DNA of 28,491 nt from a virus. Of the stretch, positions 1 to 5,508 are shown piece by piece. Numbering within the stretch: the first letter of the stretch is position 1; the number at the start of each line of letters is the position of its first letter. Below the pieces are notes generated by a model that saw nothing but the letters and a program-made list of their open reading frames with translations, was not told the origin of the DNA and did not search any database. The DNA lies in IMG/VR virus record IMGVR_UViG_3300010885_026192, positions 1 to 28,491 of that record; one strand, given 5' to 3'. The position numbers and the translations under genes were made by a program.

Positions 1-439
1 CAGTGGCCTGCGCGGCCTGTACCACGGCCACCAGCTCTGCGCGGGTGATGGTATCGATGGCACGCGCGCCCAGCGCCGGGAACACAAAGCGCTCCAGCGT
101 GTTGGTGACCTGCACCTGGTGCTTGCCGTTGCTCAAAGTGGGTAGCTTGAGCTTGAGCCAGGCGCGGGCCACGGCCTCAAAGGTGGGTGCGGCTTTGGCC
201 ACGGGCGCAGCGGCCACCGCGTCACGCGCCGCTGCGTGGGCGCGCCGGGCGTCTGCCAGGCTGAGCGCGGGCCACTGGCCATAGGTGCGCGTGGCTTGCT
301 TGCCCGAGCGCACATAGTTGGCGCGCCAGCTTTTGCCCCCGGCGGGTGTCACAAAAAGGTAAAGCCCCGCGCTGTCGGCCAGTTTGTAGCCCTTGTCGCG
401 TGGCTTGGCGGCCTCTATGGCCCGCACTGTGAGTGTCAT
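1..439 (-). CDS. int: P4-type tyrosine integrase, N-terminal part (runs off window)
   Basis: Site-specific recombinase that would insert and excise the phage at a host attachment site. Translating from the ATG at 439 gives 146 codons still open at base 1, so only the amino-terminal third is present and the catalytic Arg/Tyr residues lie outside. Residues 1-80 fit the arm-type DNA-binding domain (DUF4102) of P4-family integrases: an AIEAAKPRDKGYKLAD start, then GLYLFVTPAGGKSWR, then a LADARR helix. From about residue 85 a SAM-like core-binding domain begins (FEAVARAWLK). A GAGG ribosome-binding site sits 8 nt before the start. It is on the same strand as the late genes but is separated from them by a terminator and probable recombination sites at 502-616. 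Family assignment is confident; the target tRNA is inferred only. Confidence 0.9.
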   Translation of the reverse strand, partial: MTLTVRAIEAAKPRDKGYKLADSAGLYLFVTPAGGKSWRANYVRSGKQATRTYGQWPALSLADARRAHAAARDAVAAAPVAKAAPTFEAVARAWLKLKLPTLSNGKHQVQVTNTLERFVFPALGARAIDTITRAELVAVVQAAQAT

Positions 440-501
440 GGTATCGCCCTCGTCCGTACCATGCGCGGTGCCACACTCTGCGGCGGGCTTGTTTGACACA
501 G

Positions 502-521
502 TTTGGCACGGTTTGAAACAA
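502..521. repeat. Direct repeat copy 1, probable integrase arm site
   Basis: TTTGGCACGGTTTGAAACAA occurs here and again at 576-595 with one difference (19 of 20 identical). Bases 491-520 also read as three 10-bp units (GTTTGACACA, GTTTGGCACG, GTTTGAAACA), so the motif is phased at one helical turn. Position just upstream of int and beside a tRNA-like core fits arm-type binding sites for the integrase amino-terminal domain; this role is inference. Confidence 0.6.
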
Positions 522-542
522 TTATGCAGCAGCCGCCCAATG

Positions 543-578
543 AAAAAGCCCCGAACCGGTCAAGGTTTGGGGCTTTTT
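543..578. terminator. Bidirectional intrinsic terminator
   Basis: Bases 543-557 (AAAAAGCCCCGAACC) pair with 564-578 (GGTTTGGGGCTTTTT) over 15 positions with one G.U pair around a six-base loop. The arms end in A and T runs, so the hairpin has a U-tract on either strand. On the minus strand it would stop late-region transcripts coming from the HTH gene at 635-859 before they reach int. Confidence 0.8.
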
Positions 579-595
579 GGTACGGTTTGAAACAA
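576..595. repeat. Direct repeat copy 2, probable integrase arm site
   Basis: Second copy of the 20-bp repeat found at 502-521, here TTTGGTACGGTTTGAAACAA. It ends 4 bp from the putative attachment core at 600-616. The two copies are 74 bp apart and flank the terminator hairpin. Confidence 0.6.
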
Positions 596-599
596 CTTC

Positions 600-616
600 T
601 GGCGGAGAAGGCGGGA
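600..616 (-). other. Candidate attP core (tRNA-Ser 3'-end-like)
   Basis: The minus strand reads TCCCGCCTTCTCCGCCA. This has the form of a tRNA-Ser 3' end: T-arm 3' strand, a seven-base acceptor strand CTTCTCC, discriminator G and CCA. No tRNA body precedes it. P4-family integrases normally recombine at tRNA 3' ends, with int downstream in the same orientation, which is the arrangement here. Host tRNA identity was not checked. Confidence 0.5.
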
Positions 617-634
617 GCAAAAAATCCTTATAAA

Positions 635-859
635 TCAAGCATCTTTTGTGCCGGTACCACGTTTTATGCCATGGTTGGCGCTCCAAGGTTGCAAGCCTAC
701 GGCCAATGCGGCGCAGGCTAGCGCGGTTTCGCGGGTGATGGGCACTTGGCCTAGCGCCCGCTTTTTGTATCCCGACAGTGTGATGCCTAAACGGTGCGCG
801 GCCTTTTGTTGGGTCAAGCCTTGGTCGGCTTGCCAGGCTCGGAGTTCGTCGGCTGTCAC
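635..859 (-). CDS. Small XRE-like helix-turn-helix protein
   Basis: A 74-aa protein starting with GTG at 859, one base after the stop of the preceding gene. The start is chosen because the sequence then begins VTADELRAWQ, matching MTTAELRAWQ at the start of its paralogue at 1181-1459. The helix-turn-helix covers about residues 1-45 (LRAWQADQGLTQQKAAHRLG followed by a SGYKK recognition-helix region), then a short ALACAALAVGLQPW tail common to both proteins. It is probably a DNA-binding regulator. The palindromic operator in the promoter of this two-gene unit (1108-1124) is a natural candidate target, which is inference. It could also be a directionality or immunity factor given its place beside attP. 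Confidence 0.7.
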   Translation of the reverse strand: MTADELRAWQADQGLTQQKAAHRLGITLSGYKKRALGQVPITRETALACAALAVGLQPWSANHGIKRGTGTKDA

Positions 860-860
860 G

Positions 861-1052
861 CTACAAAATAGCCGCGTAGGCCTCAATCACTTTGCTATTC
901 CAGTCCTGATGCAGTTGGTCTAAATTTTGACCAATGTCAAGTTTATTGTCAGTAGCCCATTTAATAAGAGCTGGTTTTGTTTGCGTGTTATGCCAGTCGG
1001 ATGCGATCTCAAGTTTTTCTTGATTGGATAAATTTACTGTATTGCTTGACAT
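861..1052 (-). CDS. 63-aa protein of unknown function
   Basis: The start at 1052 is preferred over an upstream in-frame start at 1160 because AAGGA lies 8 nt before it, and because a promoter at 1103-1131 would leave the longer version partly untranscribed. The product is polar and probably helical, with no membrane segment (begins MSSNTVNLSNQEKLEIA; later ALIKWATDNKLDIGQNLDQL). I do not recognise the family. It is first in a two-gene unit with the HTH gene that begins one base after its stop. This segment is lower in GC than the late genes, which suggests separate acquisition. The small-protein-plus-HTH layout resembles a toxin-antitoxin or autoregulated pair, but nothing in the sequence proves that. 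Confidence 0.65.
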   Translation of the reverse strand: MSSNTVNLSNQEKLEIASDWHNTQTKPALIKWATDNKLDIGQNLDQLHQDWNSKVIEAYAAIL

Positions 1053-1102
1053 TTTGATTTTCCTTTGTTTAAGGCCTTGCGTTATTGCTTGCCCATGGCT
1101 GT

Positions 1103-1131
1103 ATTGTAGTACCTTTAAGGTACTTTTACAA
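1103..1131 (-). promoter_or_regulatory. Sigma70-type promoter
   Basis: On the minus strand TTGTAA (1131-1126) and TACAAT (1108-1103) are separated by exactly 17 bp, with an A/T-rich run upstream. Transcription would start near 1096 and give a leader of about 45 nt before the ATG at 1052. Confidence 0.75.
1108..1124. promoter_or_regulatory. 17-bp palindromic operator inside the promoter spacer
   Basis: AGTACCTTTAAGGTACT is a perfect inverted repeat with 8-bp arms and one central base. It fills the -35/-10 spacer, so a dimeric repressor bound here would exclude RNA polymerase. The likely ligand is one of the two adjacent HTH proteins, which is inference. Confidence 0.7.
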
Positions 1132-1180
1132 ACGCAAAAAAACAATATTTTTATCACCAACTGCCATCAATAGAAAAATC

Positions 1181-1459
1181 CTATAACCCCACAGAAAACC
1201 AAGTCTGTTGCCGCACCGGTGCCCTGGGCTTGGGCAACGGCTTGACCCGGCGCTGCACCGGGGGCGAGGCGGTGTCTACGCCCCAGGGGTCTAGGCCTGC
1301 GCTCAGGGCGGCGCAGGCCAGGGCCATGCGGCGGTCGGGCAGGCACTCGCCGTATACCAGTTTGCAGTAGCCGCTTGTGCTCATGCCCAGCAGCGCGGCG
1401 GCTTGGCGTTGGGTTAGGCCCATGTGAGCCTGCCAGGCGCGCAGCTCTGCGGTGGTCAC
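1181..1459 (-). CDS. XRE-like helix-turn-helix protein
   Basis: A 92-aa protein with a GTG start overlapping the i-spanin stop (GTGA). The amino-terminal half is a helix-turn-helix (LRAWQAHMGLTQRQAAALLG, then a MSTSGYCKLVYGE recognition segment), followed by RRMALACAALSAGLDPWG. It shares this layout and many residues with the protein at 635-859, so the two are diverged paralogues. The last 35 residues are proline- and arginine-rich and have no match in the paralogue. It is the last gene of the lysis operon, so it would be made late. It may act as a late feedback regulator; the target is unknown. Confidence 0.75.
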   Translation of the reverse strand: MTTAELRAWQAHMGLTQRQAAALLGMSTSGYCKLVYGECLPDRRMALACAALSAGLDPWGVDTASPPVQRRVKPLPKPRAPVRQQTWFSVGL

Positions 1460-1947
1460 TTGGGCCAGGCCTGCAAGAGTGTGGCCGCGTCTACGGCGTG
1501 CCGGTCTGCAGCTTGGGCAATGCCTGCACCCGTGTCCGCAAGTCGATCAATGCCCGCTGCCACTGCACTGAGTAGCTCTCGCTCGGGGGCGCAAGTGTCA
1601 GGGCCGGGGCCGGGGGCGGCGGGGGGCAGATCAGCGGTGGCGGTGGCGAGTGCGTCGCGCAGGCGGTCGCGCTCAGTGCGCACGCCATCAAAATCAGATT
1701 GCAGAGCTTGGAGCGTTTGCGTGCGGTCATGGGTGGCCTTGGTGACGGTGGTGTATTGGCGGGACTGGGTGGCGGCGGCAGCGGTAACGGCCTGGGCGTG
1801 GGCGGCCTCTGCGTCTGCGCGGTAGTTGGCAAAGTCTGCGCGCTCGGACGCGCCGCCTAAGCGGTAGGCCTGCCAGTGGCTGGCGGCCAGGGCCAGGGCG
1901 GCGATGGTGGCTAGGGCGATGCGCAGGGGGCATGAGGCGAGGGTCAT
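1456..1947 (-). CDS. Rz-like inner-membrane spanin (i-spanin)
   Basis: The start at 1947 overlaps the upstream stop (ATGA) and gives 163 aa. A longer in-frame start at 1986 is less likely. Residues about 8-24 form an amino-terminal membrane anchor (LRIALATIAALALAASHW). A long periplasmic helical region follows, rich in Ala, Gln, Arg and Asp (roughly residues 35-105), as in Rz-type spanins that bridge to the outer-membrane partner in the last step of Gram-negative lysis. The assignment rests on topology, position after holin and endolysin genes, and the nested lipoprotein gene at 1491-1730, not on recognisable residues, because spanins diverge strongly. Confidence 0.8.
   Translation of the reverse strand: MTLASCPLRIALATIAALALAASHWQAYRLGGASERADFANYRADAEAAHAQAVTAAAATQSRQYTTVTKATHDRTQTLQALQSDFDGVRTERDRLRDALATATADLPPAAPGPGPDTCAPERELLSAVAAGIDRLADTGAGIAQAADRHAVDAATLLQAWPK
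1491..1730 (-). CDS. Rz1-like outer-membrane spanin lipoprotein (o-spanin), nested
   Basis: A 79-aa ORF lying wholly inside the i-spanin gene in another frame. Starting at the ATG at 1730 it has a basic amino end (MTARKRSK), a hydrophobic stretch (LILMACALSATAC) and a lipobox-type cysteine at about residue 24. A proline-rich mature domain follows (PPPPLICPPPPPAPAL), the hallmark of Rz1 proteins. After processing it would be anchored in the inner leaflet of the outer membrane and pair with the i-spanin. An upstream in-frame start at 1832 would put 34 Pro-rich residues before the signal peptide and destroy it, so I rejected it. Confidence 0.85.
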   Translation of the reverse strand: MTARKRSKLCNLILMACALSATACATHSPPPPLICPPPPPAPALTLAPPSESYSVQWQRALIDLRTRVQALPKLQTGTP

Positions 1948-2288
1948 GCGGCCTCCCGCTTGCGCGATTCGGCAATAAGCAGCCAAAGCTGGGCGAGCGT
2001 TTTTATGGGCGCAACCTTGCCGTCATACCCCGCCTCCATGGCTTTTTTGCCCATGTTGTTTTCTTGCACGTACCACTCTAGCCAATTGCCAAAGTCGCCC
2101 ACCTGAGATTCGAGCAAGGTGGTGTAGGCGTCAAATAGCTCCCACACGGTGGTGTGTAGCGGGCCTTCGACGGCCAGTCCGATAGACTTTTCGACTCCGC
2201 AGAACAGGCGGTCCACGGCTTCGCGGTGGGCTTGCCATTTTGTGAGCATGGCAAGGGTTTGTTTTTTGTCGGGGTATTGTGTGGGCAT
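1944..2288 (-). CDS. Hypothetical phage protein in lysis operon
   Basis: A 114-aa soluble protein, acidic to neutral and probably helical (MLTKWQAHREAVDRLF near the start; LFDAYTTLLESQVGDFGNWL in the middle; LAQLWLLIAESRKREAA at the end). No signal peptide or membrane segment is visible and I do not recognise a catalytic motif. It overlaps the methylase stop at its start (TAATG) and the i-spanin start at its end (ATGA), so it is translated as part of this chain. Similar small proteins occur beside phage methylase or lysis genes; I can give no function. Confidence 0.75.
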   Translation of the reverse strand: MPTQYPDKKQTLAMLTKWQAHREAVDRLFCGVEKSIGLAVEGPLHTTVWELFDAYTTLLESQVGDFGNWLEWYVQENNMGKKAMEAGYDGKVAPIKTLAQLWLLIAESRKREAA

Positions 2289-3415
2289 TACGCTGCTTCC
2301 ATAGCAAATAAATCAGCGGTGCCGGTCACGCGCTCGGGCACGCAATGCGGGCTGCACCACAGCGTTTCACTGGCGCTGTTGGCCACGGCCTCGTCGGTCA
2401 GGGCATAGCCCTTGCGCGCGGTCCAGGTGCGCAGGTGCCAGCCTTGGCCCAGCAGGGCGTCATGCTCACCCGCGTGGCCGCACAGCACGATGCGCAGGGC
2501 GGGGTTAGCGCCATTGGCAGCGCACCAGGCGCGCACGTCGTCGGCAATGCCTAGGCCCATGCCGCCCGCGCTGTAGTCCATGGCGCCCTTGGCGTAGGGA
2601 GGGTCTAAAAACACGCCGGTCAGGCCGTGGCGAGTTGTCACGGAATCCTTGACAACTCGCTGCCAGTCGCCACACGTCACCCGCACATCACGCATGCGCT
2701 CGTGCAGCGCGCCAAACCAGCCGAAAATGAATTGACGGCGGCCCCGCCCGGCGTCGCCCAGGTGCGGAAGTTGCCGGTTGATGCCCCGCCCGGCGTCGCC
2801 CAGGTGCGGAAGTTGCCGGTTGATGCCCCGCCCGGCGTTGCCCAGGTGCGGAAGTTGCCGGTTGATGCCCTGCCCGGCGCTTAGGTGCGGAAGTTGCCGG
2901 TTGATGCCCCGCCCGGCGCTTAGGTGCGGAAGTTGCCGGTTGATGCCTTGCCCGGCGTCGCCTTTGACGATGCGCTCGCCGTCGTGCACCCATGGCCCGG
3001 TGCCGCTGCACCAGCCTGAGCCGATCCAGTTGCAGGCGCCCCAGCACCACCACCCGGCAATTTTGGCGTCAAACCAGTCGGGCTCGGCGTGCAGGCGCTC
3101 GGTGAGGCTTTGGGTTTGGCGCACCAGCCAGCTATGGCGGGCGAACAGGTCAACCTCGTTGCACGGCCAGTCGGCATGATGCGCTACGGCCTCGGGGTCG
3201 GCGGCGATGGCGCGCCAGAAGTTGGCGACAAAGCCGTCAAAGTCGTTAAGCGTTTCGATGCGCTTGCCGTCTGGTGCGCCCAGCAGCATGGCGGCGCTGC
3301 CCGCGAAGGGCTCTACATAGTTGGCCACCTCGCCAAACGCCGCCCACACCGGTTCAACGGCGCCAGACTTGCCGCCAAACCAGGGGAATGGGGCTTGTAG
3401 CGGAGCTTTGCTCAT
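2288..3415 (-). CDS. DNA adenine methylase (D12 class) with internal peptide repeats
   Basis: A 375-aa SAM-dependent N6-adenine methyltransferase of the Dam/D12 type, which would methylate phage or host DNA late in infection. PWFGGK (residues 11-16) and VEPFAGS (34-40) form the SAM-binding elements and DPPY (271-274) is the catalytic motif IV. Between them, where the target-recognition domain is expected, residues about 152-224 hold five near-identical 13-14-residue repeats (GRGINRQLPHLGDA type). The repeats keep frame and the flanking motifs are intact, so the enzyme is probably functional. It sits between endolysin and spanin genes with overlaps on both sides. Protection against restriction is the most likely role; the recognition site cannot be read from the sequence. 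Confidence 0.9.
   Translation of the reverse strand: MSKAPLQAPFPWFGGKSGAVEPVWAAFGEVANYVEPFAGSAAMLLGAPDGKRIETLNDFDGFVANFWRAIAADPEAVAHHADWPCNEVDLFARHSWLVRQTQSLTERLHAEPDWFDAKIAGWWCWGACNWIGSGWCSGTGPWVHDGERIVKGDAGQGINRQLPHLSAGRGINRQLPHLSAGQGINRQLPHLGNAGRGINRQLPHLGDAGRGINRQLPHLGDAGRGRRQFIFGWFGALHERMRDVRVTCGDWQRVVKDSVTTRHGLTGVFLDPPYAKGAMDYSAGGMGLGIADDVRAWCAANGANPALRIVLCGHAGEHDALLGQGWHLRTWTARKGYALTDEAVANSASETLWCSPHCVPERVTGTADLFAMEAA
2745..2960 (-). repeat. In-frame tandem repeat array in the methylase gene
   Basis: A 26-bp core (AGGTGCGGAAGTTGCCGGTT followed by GATGCC on the plus strand) occurs at 2760, 2802, 2844, 2883 and 2922. Spacings are 42, 42, 39 and 39 bp, all multiples of three. The array encodes five GxGINRQLPHL units joined by GDA, GNA or SA linkers. 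Confidence 0.95.
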
Positions 3416-3825
3416 GGATAAAACATCCTCTTGCCCGACTTAGGCGCCCGCGTGCCCCAGTGGCTCCAGCCGTTGGTGGCGTCGGGGTGCTCGATGTACA
3501 GGTCGTGGCACACCAGGGCGTCTGGGTTGAGAAGTAGCCATTTGTCAATTTCGTTGTAGGGGTCGTACAGGTCTACCGCCTGCCCTTGCTTGTGCGCGCT
3601 GTCGGCGGCGCCCTGGGTGCAGGCTTGCGGGCGAAAGCCGCCGTAGGTTTGACCGCTGATTTGAGTGCCAGTTGCCGAATTGCGCAAAAAGACAATTCCG
3701 GCCGCTTGCATCTCAGCGATAAGGGCATTGACGCGCCCCAGCAGCACGGTGGCATTAACGTCGGTCTGCGGCGTGCGGTCTGCGCAGGTCGCATGGGGGC
3801 CGAAGTATTGGGCGAGGGTGATCAT
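3412..3825 (-). CDS. M15-family peptidase, probable endolysin
   Basis: A 137-aa zinc peptidase of the VanY / D-Ala-D-Ala carboxypeptidase-like M15 family, expected to cut peptidoglycan cross-links or stem peptides at lysis. The zinc-site pattern is visible: SAHKQGQAVD supplies His78 and Asp85, and WSHW supplies His122. The length suits a single-domain phage endolysin. There is no signal peptide, so export would need the holin. It lies directly downstream of two holin-like membrane genes and overlaps its neighbours by 4 bp on each side. The bond cut (D-Ala-D-Ala or L-Ala-D-Glu) cannot be decided here. Confidence 0.85.
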   Translation of the reverse strand: MITLAQYFGPHATCADRTPQTDVNATVLLGRVNALIAEMQAAGIVFLRNSATGTQISGQTYGGFRPQACTQGAADSAHKQGQAVDLYDPYNEIDKWLLLNPDALVCHDLYIEHPDATNGWSHWGTRAPKSGKRMFYP

Positions 3826-4181
3826 GCTTTTACCCCCGGCTTGCGCGCTACTTTGGGCACGCCATGCTCCCAGCTTGCCCGGGTGAGCGCCAAATAGGAG
3901 GCGGCCAGCAGGCAGATAAATTGCTCGCGGGTGGTAATCTCATTGGTGGTGAGCAGCAACAGCAGCACCCAAAGCGACAGCGCGGCCAGGCCGACGTACA
4001 TGGCGGCCCAGGTGTAGAGCGTGGTGGTGCGCGGGCAGATGACCGTTAGGCGGCACACGCTGACCACAATCACAAAGGCCGCTGAGGCCACGGCCACTAC
4101 GTAGAGCACGCGGGCGCCTAAAAATGCCCACACAATGCCCAGCTCGGGCATGCTAAATTGGTACATATCGCCCCCCATCAT
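3822..4181 (-). CDS. Small membrane protein, holin-like
   Basis: A 119-aa protein with several hydrophobic stretches: about residues 13-40 (IVWAFLGARVLYVVAVASAAF), 55-77 (TWAAMYVGLAALSLWVLLLLL) and a weaker one near 88-100. The carboxy end is basic (KVARKPGVKA). Location between another membrane protein and the endolysin points to a holin or antiholin. The ATG at 4181 overlaps the upstream stop; an internal ATG six codons in is also possible. I recognise topology and context only, not a specific holin family. Confidence 0.7.
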   Translation of the reverse strand: MMGGDMYQFSMPELGIVWAFLGARVLYVVAVASAAFVIVVSVCRLTVICPRTTTLYTWAAMYVGLAALSLWVLLLLLTTNEITTREQFICLLAASYLALTRASWEHGVPKVARKPGVKA

Positions 4182-4597
4182 TTTGGCAACACCTTGTCAA
4201 GCACGCGCTCTAGTGCTGCGGGTATGCGCGCCAACACGCTGTCAAGCAGCGTGGTCAAAATGCGGCCGATGCCGTAGCCAAAAAACGCGCTTAGGCCGTA
4301 CAAGGCCAGTTGGTCTTCGGTGGCCAGCCAGCGCGCGGCATACGTGGCCAACAGGGCGCCCAACAGGCACGACATGCCAAACGCCAGCAGCGCGCGCAGC
4401 GTAGCCCGGCTGTTGGCGTCTGCCGCAGGCGGCGCGGTGGTGGCAATGTTGTAGGCCGCACCGACGGCGGCCCAGACGATGGGGGGCGTCTCCAAGCCAA
4501 TCCATTGGCTTGTGAGCGCCGTTGCCGCAGCAAAAGTGGTGATGGCGTTGGCGGGCTTGCCCAGCATGGCAAACAAAACGACCGATAGTATTTTCAT
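4178..4597 (-). CDS. Membrane protein, holin or antiholin candidate
   Basis: A 139-aa protein with hydrophobic segments at the amino end (ILSVVLFAML), mid-protein (ALLAFGMSCLLGALLATYAA) and near residue 100 (LYGLSAFFGYGIGRIL). The carboxy end is a basic amphipathic tail (LERVLDKVLPK). It overlaps the hydrolase stop by 4 bp and is followed by another membrane protein and the M15 endolysin, so this pair probably controls inner-membrane permeabilisation. Which of the two is the holin cannot be told from the sequence. Confidence 0.7.
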   Translation of the reverse strand: MKILSVVLFAMLGKPANAITTFAAATALTSQWIGLETPPIVWAAVGAAYNIATTAPPAADANSRATLRALLAFGMSCLLGALLATYAARWLATEDQLALYGLSAFFGYGIGRILTTLLDSVLARIPAALERVLDKVLPK

Positions 4598-5157
4598 TCA
4601 GGCGCCTCCAAGTCAGGTGGGTAAATGGTGTCCCGGCGGGGGTTGCTGACGTGGCGCAGGGGGCTGTACCACTGCATAAGCGCGGCGTCGAGCAGGCCCT
4701 GGGGCGTGACGACCGCAGGCTGTTCGGCAAACTTGATTTGCTTGCAGCGTTGCAGCACAGTGAGCGCGTATTCGGCGCACTGGCCCGCCGCGTCGTTGCC
4801 GATGGTTATGCGACCGATCCCACCCATCACGGCCTGCCAGCGCGAATAACTCCACTCGCCAAACAGGCTTTGGGCGTACCACAGGGCCTCGCGGCTCAGG
4901 GGCTGGGGCGCGGGCGCCCAGGCAAAGTCGCCGGTGAGCGAAAGCAGGCGCGGGGAGCAGCCGCGCGTGGTCATCTCCATTACCCACACCCTGCCACCTT
5001 CGCGCCAGGCCAGGCCGACATGGATGTACGGAGAAAAAGTACCCAAGCGCACGAGCCAGCGCTCGATGATGCGCAGGGGCGCGCCGCCCTTGTGGTTGCG
5101 CCAGAGCAGCAGGTCGCCGGTTTTGATTTGGGTGCGGATGTCGGTGTAGTGGGTCAT
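4594..5157 (-). CDS. Permuted NlpC/P60-like (YiiX type) cysteine hydrolase
   Basis: A 187-aa protein fitting the circularly permuted papain-like fold of the YiiX group. It begins with a KTGDLLLWRN strand (residues 12-21), has the catalytic His46 in SPYIHVGLA followed by an acidic residue in WVMEM, and the nucleophile Cys127 comes later in AGQCAEYALTVL. The order His then Cys is the reverse of classical NlpC/P60 enzymes. Substrate may be peptidoglycan or a lipid or amide bond. It is the first gene of the lysis chain, after a 54-bp gap, and overlaps the holin-like gene, so a second cell-wall activity or a virion-associated role is plausible. Confidence 0.75.
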   Translation of the reverse strand: MTHYTDIRTQIKTGDLLLWRNHKGGAPLRIIERWLVRLGTFSPYIHVGLAWREGGRVWVMEMTTRGCSPRLLSLTGDFAWAPAPQPLSREALWYAQSLFGEWSYSRWQAVMGGIGRITIGNDAAGQCAEYALTVLQRCKQIKFAEQPAVVTPQGLLDAALMQWYSPLRHVSNPRRDTIYPPDLEAPE

Positions 5158-5211
5158 GGGGCAAAAATGCAGTGGTTAAACCTTTGATTATTGCGGGCGT
5201 GTTTTGCAGGG

Positions 5212-5508
5212 TTAAAGCACGCTTTTGATGTGGCTGCGCAGCGGGTCCAGGCGGTTGATCTTGCGGGCCATGCCCACAAAAAGCAGTCGGTCTGGGTGGT
5301 GGTAGTCGGCGCACAAGCGCTCTAGCGTGTCGCTGATGGTGTACTCACCCCGCTGGGGCCAGCCCGCCAGCAGCGGCCAAAAGGTGTGGCACAACACCAC
5401 GTCAATCACCCAGGCCAGCACGGTAATGGGGGCGAAATACCAATAGCGCCGGGGGTTGCTCACACAGACAAGCGCAGGGCGCAGCAGCAGGCAAAGCAGC
5501 TCGGTCAT
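5212..5508 (-). CDS. Small phage membrane protein of unknown function
   Basis: A 98-aa protein with a hydrophobic hairpin-like segment around residues 20-46 (YWYFAPITVLAWVIDVVLCH), then a soluble tail with DTLERLCADYHHPDRLLFVGMARKIN. The start overlaps the stop of the preceding tail gene by 4 bp. It sits between tail-fibre genes and the lysis genes, a position where phages often carry superinfection-exclusion or lysis-timing membrane proteins, but no motif supports a specific role. Confidence 0.7.
   Translation of the reverse strand: MTELLCLLLRPALVCVSNPRRYWYFAPITVLAWVIDVVLCHTFWPLLAGWPQRGEYTISDTLERLCADYHHPDRLLFVGMARKINRLDPLRSHIKSVL

Noticed and set aside
222-521. 99-codon minus-strand frame over the integrase start
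   Set aside because: Out of frame with the integrase, whose arm-binding domain is clearly readable from the ATG at 439.
600-616. A complete tRNA-Ser gene
   Set aside because: Only the 3' 17 bases fit; upstream sequence has no T-loop, anticodon arm or D-arm and belongs to the intergenic region and HTH gene.
1053-1160. N-terminal extension of the 63-aa protein
   Set aside because: Covers the promoter and operator, and the ATG at 1052 has a good ribosome-binding site.
1731-1832. Upstream extension of the nested o-spanin ORF
   Set aside because: It would place 34 Pro-rich residues in front of the signal peptide; the ATG at 1730 gives a proper lipoprotein signal.
2745-2960. Regular repeats at 39-42 bp spacing, CRISPR-like at first sight
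   Set aside because: The intervals between cores are themselves repeats and in frame with the methylase, so there are no unique spacers.
2745-2960. Phase variation of the methylase by slippage
   Set aside because: Unit lengths are 39 and 42 bp, so gain or loss keeps the frame and cannot switch the enzyme off.
4613-5314. 233-codon minus-strand frame overlapping the hydrolase
   Set aside because: Pro/Arg/His-rich frame-shadow; the overlapping hydrolase has clear motifs and ATGA coupling.
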